Shown here one piece after another: positions 11,565 to 24,361 of a stretch of 64,000 nucleotides of DNA (position 1 is its first letter; every line of letters starts with the position of its first letter). This stretch comes from Notospermus geniculatus (lineage: Eukaryota > Nemertea > Pilidiophora > Heteronemertea > Lineidae), in contig NMRB01000072.1 in the NCBI GenBank assembly GCA_002633025.1, forward strand, positions 639,059-703,058, written 5' to 3'. Below the pieces are notes generated by a model, which saw only the letters and a program-made list of their open reading frames with translations, was not told the DNA's origin and did no database searches. The translations under genes were made by a program, and so were the position numbers.

Positions 11565-14500
11565 TAGGGAACTTCACTACGGTACAGAGTATAAAGAACG
11601 TAGGCCTATGTGTGGTAGGAAAAAGGAAATACACCAAATCAGAGAATGGCACATCAAAGGCACCTGAGAGAGGGGGAATGTGAGCATGGATAAACTTGCA
11701 GGGTTCTCAATACACGCTTCAGGAATCTTAGGATTGCAGGAGCATGAGGAAGTTTAAGATAGTAGAGGCAATGTGCTGCTAGAAAATCACCATTGAAATA
11801 AGACTCAAGAAACCTCATCAGTATTCGTTGCCAGTATTCGTTTACAAGTGGTTACTTCTCCTTTCACTGCCTCGCAACCATTCATCAATGTGACCACATA
11901 AGAGGCACCAATGACAGTAATTAGGCGATTAGTCCTGTAGTCACAACCTCTTGGCCGACTTTATCGACCCCTGCATTGGATGTGATGTGTTGTGATGATT
12001 GAAGGACCCCTGCAGGCTGCAAATGTGGCGGAGGAGGGCTGGGAATTATCTCTAGTTGAAATCCAACCACAAACAGAAGAGGCTGTAGTTCAGCGTAAGC
12101 AAATTTTCAACTGGTTGATGCCATTTTGATCAAAAGCTACCTTTGACCCATCACTGCTCAGTGGCAATCATAAAAGCTAATGAACTCACCAAATCTGTAA
12201 GTCTTACACAAACCCTGTCACAATGTTATTCATTGGAAAGTAGACCTACTCCCTGAGAACCTTCCGATGCATAGTCATGTGACAGGTTTCGGGTGCCTTT
12301 TATATATTTTCAGCTTCGACGAAGGGTACTGGCTTTGCAAGGGTTAAGGGTCCTGGCGGACAGGATCCATGATATCTGAGAGAGATTGGTGACTTGAGGG
12401 TCAGCTAGAAAGAACAACATTACAATTCATCAGGGAGGAAGAGAGTGTCAAAAGATCTGATTATCGGAAATCAACCGGTGTCCTGGAGATACACGATGTT
12501 TGGTATTGATAACAAATAAACAGTGGTAGGCTGTTTGTAATGCACATCATTCGCCTTCTATCTTGTCATCGATAATGAACAAGAAATGTGGAGAGATGGG
12601 CACAAGCCAAGGTTGATGGAAACGACACCTTTAACCAGTCCTTGGCAAATTGAAGGGAATGTACTTTCTGTTCTGCGAGATAAGAGTAACTCACCATTGA
12701 TCTGGAGGGACTTGCATTTTCAAAAATATCGAATCAAGAACTGAGCACCAAATAGGCCGACATGTACTGCCTTATGAGCTCTCTAGACGCAATTGGTCGA
12801 TTTCAATGAAGAGCAGTGTGAACGGGAGTGCCTGGAGAACACCTGCACTGTCACGGAATGCCATCCTTACTCGGTCTAACTCATGAAGACCGGATCCGAT
12901 CGCGATCGAACTAGGAAGCTCAGAGGTGACATGCTCTGACTTTGCCTTCGAGCCAGGAGGAGTGAGGAGCTTCGACGACGACAGACAGACAGACATTCAA
13001 CAACCTGACATCAGATGAGTTCTTGACGAACTAAATGCTAGTTCCTGAATCACCGAGTCAAAACACGACAGTGTTTCCTTCCTTGCAATTACAGAGCATA
13101 ACGAGTGCTTATATAACTTTCCCATAAATTTAAAATTGTTCTTCAACATGGCTTTTATAAACACGAAATAATCATTCTGTAGAATAAAACAAATATAATG
13201 TGTCACATGTTCATTAGAAAGTATCACATGTTCATAATGATTTTATCAATATTGACATTCCATAAATATTGCTACTTATACGGGTAATTGTTTCAATGCA
13301 ATATCAGATTCCTTCAGTGCAGAAATAGTTGGATGCTTTGAAGATGTGAAAAGTGAGAGTTGGAGTTGTTTTTCATTTAAATGATATCTTATTAGGAGCA
13401 CCCCAAGCTTGCAACAGTTTTAAACTGAGATATCATGTGAAATGGCCCATGGACCATGTGCTCACCTGGTCTTTTATATGACACTACGATTTGACGTCTA
13501 GTCAGAAGAATAGCTCCATACCCAAAATTGGCGATGAGTGTCATGAGCTCTAAATGAAATCAGAAACCAAATTCAGCCCTTGGTTGTATGAACGTGGTCA
13601 AGGCAAGAGCGAAACACTGGTCTTGAAAAAATCTATTGCTTCCAATTGCATGCCAAAAGCTATTAAGTTAAGATATCAAGTGCGGTGGAATGGTGGCTTG
13701 GGGAGTCACACCAGCCAGCTGGGGACGTTCTATTCAGAGATTATAAGACGCATGGCTTCAGCTACGATCTATGGCCATCTAACTGTTGCATTGAAATTCG
13801 TCTCAGCCTGGTAATGGGAAGGTTTGGGAGATAAGAAGGGTATAGGCTCGTCAGTGGTGATACATTTTCCCCCGATGGATTCAAAAGGAGGTGCTTGCAC
13901 ATTGCAAGGAGGTGGGAGGAACTGTGGCCAAGGACTGCTAGAGCTTTAAAGATAGGCTGCAGGCAGACAAACCCATTTTGTGACCGGACGCCGCATCAAG
14001 TCAGAGTATCAATTTGGAATGGTTGCAGTCCTCGGTACACCAGTAGTAGCAGCCATTGTCTTTACAATCAGACAAGAACTACTTTGTACTCTATGAGTTG
14101 ATGACAGAAACCACCTTGCACGTGAGAACTGACTAAGAGTTCCAAGAAGCTCATCAGCAACGATTATTTGATGGTCATATTTTGGCACCTAGAAAGTGTC
14201 TTGGATCACCATACTTCAAACAAGGGATCAAGTAAGAGCGATGACTCCTACCAAACATGATTTAGTGAACAGGACAATTAACATGGACATTTTTTTAAAC
14301 TGATAGCCCCTCAGCAATGTCTGGAGTACTTGATAAGAAAAGAAGAGTAACACATTAAATGTAATTAATGAAAGACACTGCAGCCAATGCGATTTGCCTA
14401 AAAGCAAAAGAGGAATGTGTTACTATTGAGTAGTTTTTAATGAACAGTTTATCAGCTGGGTAGATGGCTTTCTGGTCAATTACCCGTAGAAGGAGATGTT

Positions 14501-14589
14501 GGGTGAAAGAGAAAGAAAAAGAGTGTTTGAGAGCAGGACGGTAACGACCACAAAACCGAGAAAAAATACCGACGATATACAACGGTTGG
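11565..14589. other. Non-coding stretch, nothing recognised
   Basis: No gene recognised. Near 13440-13470 the words GGACCATGTGCTCACC recur as in the hairpin at 30376-30580, probably a decayed relative. A (GACA)n run of four units is at about 12979-12994. Confidence 0.4.
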
Positions 14590-14762
14590 TACAGTGGAAC
14601 CTCCCTATGCGGACACGTCTGTCAGCAGGACACCTCTCTATTAAGTCCAAGCTCAGCTTGGTTGCTTCTCTAGGTTTCGACCGTTGTAATTAAGACACCT
14701 CTCAATAAGGACACCATTTTGTCAGTCTCAAGGGTGTCTTTTATAGAGAGGTTCCATCTGTG
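14590..14762. mobile_element. pogo/Tigger-type MITE (CAGTGGAACCTC termini)
   Basis: After a TA dinucleotide the left end reads CAGTGGAACCTCCCTATG. The right end is its imperfect complement, TATAGAGAGGTTCCATCTG. The internal words GGACACC and TCTCTATTAAG recur. This terminal sequence is widespread among pogo-like (TA target) elements of marine invertebrates. There is no transposase inside, so the copy is non-autonomous. Confidence 0.65.
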
Positions 14763-17569
14763 TCTGGGCTATATACTAATCAGAGCACTCAGAAGCAGAT
14801 CATTGAGTAAGGAAGGCCTGGATAAAAGATGAAGCCATCAAGGGGCTTGTCCTGAACCGTGAGAAAGGTGGCTTCTTTCAACTTGAACAACGAACACATT
14901 TTCCATTATTTCCTGGTCAGATACAATACTGAGCTGTAGCAGGCTACCTTTGTCTTTTCAAAGCTCTCTCCTCTTCATGGGAGGATCTTAACTTTGCCTC
15001 TGTTGCAGCGAAAAAGAACTGAAGGTTTGTCTGCTGCAAATTGACTTCAGCCATGTTAATGATGAGCATGATGACTTCACTGAACCTTGTACCATATCAT
15101 ATACCACAATCACGATGGTTTAGTTACATGTTAGAAATCAATGAAGATCACAGAATTATGCTGTTGATGCCAGAATACTCTCCAATTGAATGCCTACCGT
15201 CAAACTTGTCATCTTCCAGTGTTTGACAAAATTGGTTTCATGAACAAACACTCACAGGCTTCAGTGCCCTCAGGGCCAAGGATAATAGCATAAACTGTTA
15301 TGATTACAGAATAATATACTTATTACAGTTCTCTTTTAGCAATTACGATTATTTTTGCGCCCACGCTATGAAATGGTCATCTTACTAATAACATTTTCTT
15401 CACCCTAGGGTTGTTTCCAAATGATGGTTAGTAGGCTACAACTGAGCAGAAGAAGAGCGAGGAAGGGAAAGACTTCCACATCGAATGGAAAACTGGACAG
15501 ATTCCAATGACAAATTAAAAGATGTATCATGACTTCTTTGTTTACATTCAATGTTTGTGAACATGGATGACTTTTGGGATATGTCAACCCATCTAATTGA
15601 ATACTTTCTGTTTCAAAAGAATTTGTAGAGGAGCATGCCACAACAAATTACTCACAAGACAAAGAAAGACTAGACACAAACAAACATAACGTAAATAAAG
15701 AATGATTTTCGTGGCCCGCGAAAATACGCCTGAAAAATTATCTTTAACTACATGTAGTTTGGTTCATCCTCTCATTTGCTACATTGACATGGTCTATTCG
15801 TTTCCATGGTCCTTACTTGCTAACTTTCTAACAGTAACACACTGCTAGCTGTACATTGTACATGTATTATGATGACGATAAAGGAAATAGGTTGATCAAA
15901 ACAACATCAAAGTGTGTCATGAGTTACGCCCTAAAATACAGGAGATTGATTTTAGCTTGAAATGCTGAACACCGAACTTAACATCGTTTCAACAAAGGTA
16001 AGTCGATTTAGGAAACCACCCAGTAATTTAACTACGATTCAACGCCAACATCAATACAGTTTAGGATGGGTATGTGTTTTAGTAGTAGCCTACTGCAAGT
16101 GAATAATCATGACACAGGTCTGAATGGGTAATCATTTAGCTTGATGATCATGTCCACCCACTGTTGAATGTGTTCTATTGCTTTTCTGCCTGAGCTAGCA
16201 TCCATGATCAGTAATGTAGTCGCTTCAATCTCTCCTTGCTCGGGCTGACATCGCCTGCCGAGAAAAAGCGAATTTGGAGGAGATTGTTGGCTCTATGAAG
16301 AGTGTTAAGCTGATGTGATGCAATGTTGCTGGAGATTGGCAAGGAGATTGGCGCCCCTCAAGAAGCCATGAGAGTTGTCAGATCCATCTTGAAATCAAGG
16401 CCTCAGTTCACTTCGCCTTCGGACTGCACTCGGGAGAGTAGAAACCGATTTTGACCCTTGGTGGTTTCAAGAATTGTCATTCAATAGAGTTTATCAAACT
16501 TGCCATTTGAACAGACAAAACTGTGAACTCTGATAATCGAACAAATGAATGGTCTGATTAAACTTGACTGTGTTGACTGGCTGAAGTGGTGCATTTGTGG
16601 CCCGTATTCTTCTAAGTCAGCTATCAATGGGAAAGAACCTTTAAATGTGCAACATACCCAGTCAATAACCTGCAACACTGATGAAGGACCAACCAGTGTA
16701 CATACCTTAAAAGGTCAATGATCCCTGATCTCAAAAACCCGCCCTGTTATTAACCTAAGTCGATTCCAGGATATATATGAAACACTGTGTGTAACATGTA
16801 ATTTTTCTCAACAAATAAACATGTTTGCTGGCAAATTGAAGAACAGCATCAAAGGGAGGTTAGTATGGGATTCAACCATTGAGTAGACGCAGGACCGTCA
16901 TCAAATGACCATTGGCCATGGTGCTCATGCATTTGCCTTCTAGTTTTGAATAAAAATATTCTCGCTTTCAAAGTGTCAGTCATCCTTCCCGACATTGATG
17001 ATCGATGGCTGGAGCTAGCAGTGTCCTTTTGTGGTACAGATAAGTTTGACAAGCATTTAACGATTTGCAATCCTTAGGTTCATCAGAATGGACCAGACAA
17101 GGAGGCCTTTATCGATATTAAGTCAAAGAATAAAGTGCATGTCCACAGTGATATTGATATTACAGCTACATGTAGATTCAAATGGAACTGTATTCCATAG
17201 AAGCTCATATAAGAACAATGAACCTCAAGAAGTTACGTAACATCAACGATACTACATCGCATTCACTGAAGCAATCAATGGCACATGAAATGCCATCCAT
17301 TTCCTCATGTCATTCCCATATCTGCCAAATCGAGTGCAAAAATATTCATTGTTTGACGACAGTTATGTGTCGTTGTCATCCCCGAGGGAGTCTTCACCAG
17401 GAAAATATTGTACGAGGCAATTGGGATAATGAATGTTGACGATTAATGATGAGATACGATATGGATGATCCGTCTTCATTTCCTCTCGTAGTACAACTTA
17501 AGATGGGATTGCGTTCTCTAAACGAAGCAGGTCTTTCTTTACGTAATTGTTTTCTATGTGTTCTTGCAG
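14763..17569. other. Non-coding stretch, nothing recognised
   Basis: No supported gene. A splice-framed mini-exon possibility (acceptor TTGATTTTAG, donor GTAAGT) lies at 15956-15999 plus; it is too short to judge. Confidence 0.4.
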
Positions 17570-17642
17570 AAACGTTGAAATGTACATGTCAATTGACAGA
17601 CAACAAGAGAACACTGACTGCAGACATCACTTTTCCTGGCTG
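17570..17642 (+). CDS. Candidate orphan internal exon
   Basis: A 73-nt block has a strong acceptor (TTTTCTATGTGTTCTTGCAG) directly before 17570 and a textbook donor (CTG/GTAAGT) directly after 17642. Two of its three frames are open; one gives TLKCTCQLTDNKRTLTADIT. I recognise no family, and no partner exons on the plus strand could be tied to it. It may be an exon of an unrecognised gene nested in the EGF-gene intron, or chance. Confidence 0.25.
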
Positions 17643-17903
17643 GTAAGTAAAAGGAACTTGCCAAAGCTTTGTCTCTTCTGAAATAAATTCCCTTCAACGA
17701 CCATCATCACAAGGAACGATGTGCACCAAGTCCATTATGTCTTTGTCCTGTTCCGTACATGATCTCCTTCATCTTCAATACTGTTTAAGATTATCCGAGT
17801 ATCTTTCCAGCATAACAAGAGCCTGCTGCAGCCAATAGTGATATGCTCCTGTGAGACAGAAAGGTCCCCAACTGTAAATAATACATGTGAGTTTCTGCTC
17901 CAT

Positions 17904-17962
17904 GATGCTCACCATGTGTCACGACACCCCTGTTTAGGTTCTCTAAGTACGTACTGCATGGC
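17904..17962. repeat. Direct repeat X, copy 1
   Basis: A 59-bp segment starting GATGCTCACCATGTGTCACG is repeated almost exactly at 18886-18944, immediately after the ambiguous base at 18885. Confidence 0.85.
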
Positions 17963-17968
17963 ACTTCT

Positions 17969-18057
17969 GGTAACTCGACTTGTAAGTGCCAGCCTGAAGA
18001 AGACCCCCGTTGGGGTCGAAAATTTGCAAGATTCTGGAAGTTGACTTCCTGTTTATC
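17969..18057 (+). mobile_element. 89-bp retroposon-like element with hammerhead-like core, copy 1
   Basis: About 88-89 bases nearly identical to the complement of 25006-25094. It contains CTGAAGA (17994-18000), an extra A, a GACCCC/GGGGTC stem with a CGTT loop (18002-18017), and GAAA (18018-18021). That is the order of a hammerhead ribozyme's CUGANGA-stem II-GAAA core. Motifs of this kind occur in terminal repeats of Penelope-like elements. No reverse transcriptase is nearby. Activity is not shown: the extra A and weak stem III argue for caution. Confidence 0.6.
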
Positions 18058-18118
18058 ATCATTTTGTGTGTCAATTTTTGTGCTTTCTCTTTCTTTGGTA
18101 CTGCATGACAAACAAAAG

Positions 18119-18884
18119 TGATGCAGAGAAACGTGTGGTCACACCTCTGCAGGTACATGTAGGTATGTCGGAGACTCCGCCTCGTCTGTGTAAAGAACAT
18201 CACAACGCACCTATCCTCCGTTTTTTAAAAAGGTGAACTACTGTGAGTACGACCAAAAACAGTTTAGAGAACATCTTATCTTTTTTGGTACGACGTAGCT
18301 AAGGGCCCTTTTCCTTGTCTTTGGCATTCAAGCAACGAAATCAGTCCAGAATATCCAATACTTCTTGGAAATGCCCCAATCCGAAACACGGCATCGCTCT
18401 TACCCTTTGCTTAATGTTGTACATATACAAATTGGCAATAGACTACATATACGTGAAGTGCACAGCTCACGAGTCTAGCCGAAAATGACAACTATAATAC
18501 CACTCAATAATCTAAATCTATCAAAACTGTCATATCAGCAACTCTCCATTACTTACTAACACTGCCTCATGACAACCTCATCCGGACCCATTCATGTTAG
18601 AGATCTTAGTAAGGAGGCATTGCACTTACTCCCACCAGATCAATATGACTGCTGACTTGATACATCCAAAGCTTAATATCTCAACCCGTATAAGCAAGTT
18701 CAAATGTATTCTAAGCTCGGCTTTTTTATCCGAGGTATAAGTGAATGAACCCGAGAGAAAACACTCGAGGAAGATGTGTAGTGCGGAGTAAGGATTGGCG
18801 GGTACCTGGAGATATCGTCATTTCTTCTCCTTAGATAGGAAGGTAGTCATAGTGTGGAATGTATTGGTGGCCCGAGAATTTATA
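18119..18884. repeat. 770-bp direct repeat Y, copy 1
   Basis: Nearly identical (a handful of substitutions and small indels, roughly 97-98 percent by eye) to 20195-20954. It ends precisely at the single N (18885). There is no protein-coding content. It could be a true segmental duplication or two haplotypes placed in tandem by the assembler. Confidence 0.85.
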
Positions 18885-18885
18885 N

Positions 18886-18944
18886 GATGCTCACCATGTG
18901 TCACGACACCCCTGTTTAGGTTCTCTAAGTACGTTCTGCATGAC
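18886..18944. repeat. Direct repeat X, copy 2
   Basis: Second copy of the 59-bp segment at 17904, differing at about two positions. Its left edge abuts the ambiguous base. Confidence 0.85.
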
Positions 18945-20194
18945 GATTACAAAGAACAAGCTGACACGCTTACATTGGTCGTCGCTGAGAATGTCCGGGT
19001 TTCAAACGCATGCCATTTTGAAAGCTAGCCTCCCGCACAGCCAGCATTGCCTGATACGATCATGAGTACATCCCGCCAGCAGTTACGAAATGTGCCCTGC
19101 TAACGGACGATGAAGAGGACGGACGGACGACAGGCACTGCAGCCCGACAAAAGCTCACGGGTGAGCTAAAACACCACTAGAAATGTTGTGGAGAGTGAAC
19201 TGCAGTTTGAATTTGTGTAGCCAAGGGTTAATTTCAAAATAAACATACAGCAGGAAAAGAAGGCAAACTAAGTAATTAAAAGTGTCTGGCTAATCAACTC
19301 TGCCATAAATTAGCCACAATTTCACATGATAAATGTAGCAAGTCCAAAATGTTAACAGAGAACACGTGTTGACCGTCTAACAACAGATTATGCCACCCTC
19401 CCACCTACGGAACAGCTATCACGGAACAGCCATACATGTAATGACGTCACGGAGTGCCTCAAGCAAACCAACTTCTGGTTTTGCATACATTGTATTAGGC
19501 TGTGAGTAGTGTGGCTATCAAAATGGCGGCGAACCTCTCACTTCGAGGAATTTTCTCTGTTCCATGGTGCATCTACACCAACTTACTGGAAGAGAGCATA
19601 CTCGACGGGTAGGGAAAATAATTTCTGGGACATTGTTTGGCATAACAAATGATAGGAATGTGGGATGTTGGAAAAATCAAGGCAATTTCATTTGGCCTAC
19701 CAACAGTTCCCAGGTCACATTTCTCTTTACCCCAACTGTACAATGATGCACATGGCTGCACGTACCTAGGAGGCCGTGGGACGGGATTCATTCACTCGCC
19801 GAAAAACGCTTTTATGTCGAGCCACAAAAAACCTATCTCCTCCTACAGTTTTTTACTGATTCACCTGAAAATCACTCACAATAAAGTTGGCTACCTTCCC
19901 CACAATTCCTTGGGAACAGATTTTTGATTTTCGCTGAAATTAGCTTTTAATCACTTCCGGAAGTTGTGGTCATCTCAAAAAAGGCCTTTTTTAGCTGTTC
20001 AAACGGCCACTGCACAAAAACTAACGGACCGAAAACGCTGATTTTCAAATGCGCACAACTACATGGTATAACGAAGCTACCATGCAAATTTCAGCACAAT
20101 TGGACTTGAAATGCCTGCACATGGCCCGTAACACACAGACACGTTTTCATTTCTGCATGAGAATAAGGGTCATCCCCAGCGACGACCAATATCA
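18945..20194. other. Non-coding spacer between the two Y repeats
   Basis: No coding region is supported. It contains the promoter-like word AAAATGGCGGC near 19520, but nothing follows it that resembles a gene. Confidence 0.4.
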
Positions 20195-20954
20195 TGATGC
20201 AGAGACACGTGTGGTCACACCTCTTCAGGTATGTAGGGGACTCCGCCTCATCTGTGTAAAGAACATCACAACGCACCTATCCTCCGTTTTTTAAAAAAGG
20301 TGAACTACTGTGAGAGTACGACCAAAAACAGTTTAGACCGGAGCATCTTATCTTTTTTGGTACGACGTAGCTAAGGGCCCTTTTCCTTGTCTTTGGCATT
20401 CAAGCAACGAAATCAGTCCACAATATCCAATACTTCTTGGAAATGCCCCAATCCGAAACACATCGCTCTTACCCTTTGCTTAATGTTGTACATATACAAA
20501 TTGGCAATAGACTACATATACGTGAAGTGCACAGCTCACGAGTCTAGCCGAAAATGACAACTATAATACCACTCAATAATCTAAATCTATCAAAACTGTC
20601 ATCTCAGCAACTCTCCATTACTTACTAACACTGCCTCATGACAACCTCATCCGGACCCATTCATGTTAGAGATCTTAGTAAGGAGGCATTGCACTTACTC
20701 CCACCAGATCAATATGACTGCTGACTTGATACATCCAAAGCTTAATATCTCAACCCGTATAAGCAAGTTCAAATGTATTCTAAGCTCGGCTTTTTCATCC
20801 GAGGTATAAGTGAATGAACCCGAGAGAAAACACTCGAGAGAGATGTGTAGTGCGCAGCTAAGGATTGGCGGGTACCTGGAGATATCGTCATTTCTTCTCC
20901 TAAGATAGGAAGGTAGTCATAGTGTGGAATGTATTGGTGGCCCGAGAATTTATA
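20195..20954. repeat. 770-bp direct repeat Y, copy 2
   Basis: Second copy of 18119-18884. Where copy 1 runs into the N, this copy continues uninterrupted (TATACTGGTGAAG). Confidence 0.85.
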
Positions 20955-21938
20955 CTGGTGAAGATTCATTTTGTAATTTAGGTACAACACTCAGGATACG
21001 AGACAGATGGGAGTGATGATGAAATCAAACTGCTTCATTGACACCAATACATACCTTTCTCCTCAGAATCCCCTTTTACTTCTTTGTGCACTGCAAAAGA
21101 AGAAAGTCATTGAGGTTCAGAAGAAATGTGTTATCCACTTTTTATTCAATTTGCCACTTATAATCTTTGCTTCCGTTACGAGGAAAAATTTGTCTTTGTC
21201 TAATCTAATTAAACGTAATCCAACTAAGAGTTAGATATCCATTATTTCTCTAATCTATTTAAGCTGTAATTACGAATAATCTGGACTCAAGTGAGAATCT
21301 AATGTTTGCTTTCCGCCAACAACTAATATTGATCTTCTTCTGTCTGCTCTCATTTGTCGAGCACCGGAACATGATTACTCGACTACGATTAAGGAACTGT
21401 AGTGGTGTAGTGCTGATTTCTGGCACTGTTCTGGGGACCTCAGGTTCAATCCCACAATTCTGGTGAGACTCTTGGCAGTGCAATGGCAGGGCTCCCGGCA
21501 CGAAGTCGAGTGGCTTGTCTTCAAGAGGACAGGTTTGGGGACTAAGAACTCAATATTGATATTATCATTGTTTGATGTTGAGAAAGTGTCCTGCTGCAGC
21601 AAGTGTCTGGCTTCAGTTTCATCTTCTTATCCCAAAGCTTCGACGTTGCTACCCTCATTGAAATCTGGACTCGGTTATGCTAGATGATGTATCATGAGAA
21701 TTAAATGGATAATTCACTTAAATCGATGTGCACCAGCCATCCACAGCAATGACTGATATCACAGCATTAAGCTGCAATGAATCGGTCTGATGCTCCGCCA
21801 CCAGTATCAATTATAAATCAGGCTTAATCACATCGTGGTGGATAGCAAGAATCAGTAACGATGGAGAGGATGATGTTACTGTATCTATGCAGGCTCATGA
21901 GGCAGTGACAGGAGGCTGTGGTGAAGAAAGGAAGAGCT
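20955..21938. other. Non-coding stretch
   Basis: Apart from the possible SINE fragment at 21418-21470, no supported feature. Confidence 0.4.
21418..21470 (+). repeat. Possible SINE fragment
   Basis: AGGTTCAATCCC resembles a pol III B-box and follows a TGGTGTAGTGC stretch. The A-box is poor, so this is a weak call. Confidence 0.3.
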
Positions 21939-22033
21939 CTATAGGGTGGGCCAGAGAAAGTGTCCCTCGAACAATAGCATTTCTATTGTTTTCCCATTGT
22001 TCGAGGGACACTTTCTCTGGCCCACCCTGTAGA
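21939..22033. mobile_element. mariner-type MITE (AGGGTGGGCCA termini)
   Basis: Two 35-bp arms are inverted and nearly identical (AGGGTGGGCCAGAGAAAGTG near 21943 and its complement ending at about 22027) around a short loop. TA or TA-like bases (CTATAGGG and CCCTGTAG) lie at both tips, as expected for Tc1/mariner insertion. The GGGTGG-CCA start is typical of mariner terminal repeats. No transposase is present. Confidence 0.75.
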
Positions 22034-22691
22034 GGCCAGTCTTCAAAAGGGAACCGTTGGGCGAAGGGATACGTTGGTCACCTTCTGTTGCAATCAACTT
22101 CGTCTCACTGTCAACCTGGTATGCTTTTCTCCGTTGTACTTCGTTGCAGCAAAATTTCCAATTTGGAAATTGTGCTGAAACGATCCAGGGAAAACCCACA
22201 TGACGATATGCGCCACTCCTTTACCAGGATTTGGTAAATAAAACCGAGTTATAAAATCCATGCCACGGGGGTTAAACCGTACATTATCCAATACGGCACT
22301 TCAATGTTTTTTTCATTAGCCTGTGATTATAAAAGATGGGACCTGGTACCTTTCATCCACAGTATTATACAAAGAACCATGAACCAATGCAGCGGCATTC
22401 CATAAAACCCCACATAAAAGATTTATTTCATGATTGGAAGATGACGACTTTATATCAAATCTGTAGCGAGTGTTCTGCACATAGAGCTTACCAAAGATAT
22501 AAAGAACAACTCCAGCGCTCATGAAATATGAAGTCACTAATGATATTTTTAGTTGATGTAATATGGTATGAGGGTTGCCTTTGGGTGGCTTATAAAACAT
22601 GGACATATGACGCTGTTGGACAGCTAGAAGTTGCCATCGTCAGATTCTAACTGAGTATTTCAAGCAACTGGGTGGAACCATTTGCTGTTCA
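22034..22691. other. Non-coding stretch, nothing recognised
   Basis: No supported feature. Confidence 0.4.
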
Positions 22692-22797
22692 GGACCCGTT
22701 TCATAAAACAACTTAAGTAAGTGTGATACTTATCTTTTGTGTTGAACAAAGGATAAGTGTCACACTTAGACTTAAGTAGTTTTATGAATATGGGCCC
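22692..22797. repeat. Foldback MITE (GGRCCC..TCATAAAAC termini)
   Basis: GGACCCGTTTCATAAAACAAC at the left is the imperfect complement of GTTTTATGAATATGGGCCC at the right. The inner arms CTTAAGT/ACTTAAG and GATACTTATC/GGATAAGTGTC also pair, with loop TTTTGTGTTGAACAAA. A half-copy is at 28887-28945. Confidence 0.75.
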
Positions 22798-23478
22798 AGG
22801 AGTTGAAGAAACGTCTAGCCGACAGAATACTAGACTCCACTAACAGTCTCTTCAATACCCTCATCAATTCGCCCGTTTGTGGGGAGAGGAGTGACGAGCA
22901 GAACATTGCAGCGGCTGCGAATAGAAGGGAGACTAACAGAGCACAAGACCATAACAGTTCTACATGTATACTTAGGTTAACAACCCTTTCGCAAACTGCA
23001 GTACAATGCCGGTATTGTACACCCACTTAACGAATCTGAGACTGACTGGAGAATGAGTGAAATTGTGGCCCTTCTCTGGCAACGTGGCCAAGAATGGCAG
23101 ACTGGTCCACCCATATTCATGCCACAATTGGCTTGATTTGCCAATAAGTGTCGTCCTCAGACATCATAAGGTTAGTGACAGTCAGACTGATTAGAGGTCT
23201 TTGCTAGTTGCCCGCCAAGGTGACTTACTGACATCGAGATTGGATAAAGCCTGGACTCAAACAGTACAGCTGAACCTCCATATATTAAGGATTCAATGGG
23301 AGCAGCCGTTTTAAACACGGCTTGATGGAGACATTGTGATACGGAACAAAGCAAGGACCTTACTCGCAAAAGCTTCTTCTCGTAACTGCAATTCGACTTA
23401 GTTATCCTTTCATCGTCTCAGTTGAGCGGTAGGGATCGGAGATAGAGTCAAATTAATTTTAGGACTTGCGGGTCCTTA
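22798..23478. other. Non-coding stretch, nothing recognised
   Basis: A 75-codon open stretch (22803-23030) lacks recognisable domains. Confidence 0.4.
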
Positions 23479-23640
23479 AGTTGACTGGTTCTCTATCCTT
23501 TCACTGTGCTTCAGCCATAGTGATGGGAGATGAAACCAGTCAACTTGTAGGACGTGTGGATCTGTCAGTTAACTGGTTCTTTATCCTTTATTGTGCTTCA
23601 GCCACAGGGATGGAAGACGACACCAGTCAACTTGGGAGCT
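23479..23640. repeat. Two-copy tandem repeat, period about 88 bp
   Basis: The block TTGACTGGTTCTCTATCCTTT..ACCAGTCAACTTG is followed by a diverged second copy starting near 23569. Each unit also has inverted GTTGACTGGT/ACCAGTCAAC ends. Confidence 0.7.
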
Positions 23641-24194
23641 GCAGAAGCTCAGATAATATCCCTGGTGTCTACTCGCAGCGATGCCAACTATGGGAAGTTC
23701 CCTTCACTACATACATGTCTTTTGTTTCCCCCACAGAATAATGGTATGCTAAGGAACGTTCGTTATCCGATAGCAAGGAACAATCCCCCAGAGGAAAGCT
23801 GAGAACTCGGGGTTAGAGGTGAAGCCAGCGTCAGGATATTCTAGATGCCAATTATCGACTTCCTTATTGATTTTCTAACATATGGTTCAATACCATGATT
23901 TCTTTATTAGATTACCAACTGAAGACAATATTGCTGATTTCCTCATCTTGATGATGAACATTTAAACATCTTTTTATGATACTGATAATAATCAAATTAA
24001 TGTGAATCTTTTTACGATTACTGATAATAATCAAATTAATGTGAAGCTTTTAAATAATGCATTCCACCAAAAAATCAGAAGCGAACTCGCTCATGAATTT
24101 TTGATTCCGCTGTACAGCTTCCCATCAGAGCCAAGTCTGTCCAGTAACTGTTCTCCGAAAGAGCGCATTCAGCACACCATTTGATCCTCCCAGA

Positions 24195-24290
24195 TTTGAG
24201 ATTTCGAAGTGGCGACTTGAACAAGAATCGAACCCGCGTGGCATCCCGGACACGACTATGATGCTCAATCACTGTGCTACCATGGCCCAC
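24195..24290 (-). repeat. tRNA-derived SINE head
   Basis: On the minus strand an A-box-like TGGTAGCACAGTGATTGAGC precedes the B-box GGTTCGATTCTTG at tRNA-like distance. There is no acceptor stem. Confidence 0.6.
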
Positions 24291-24361
24291 TTTTAATATT
24301 TATATTACTATTTCAAAGTTACCACTCATTAAAGAGTGCTCACAGTTAGAATTCTGCTTAC

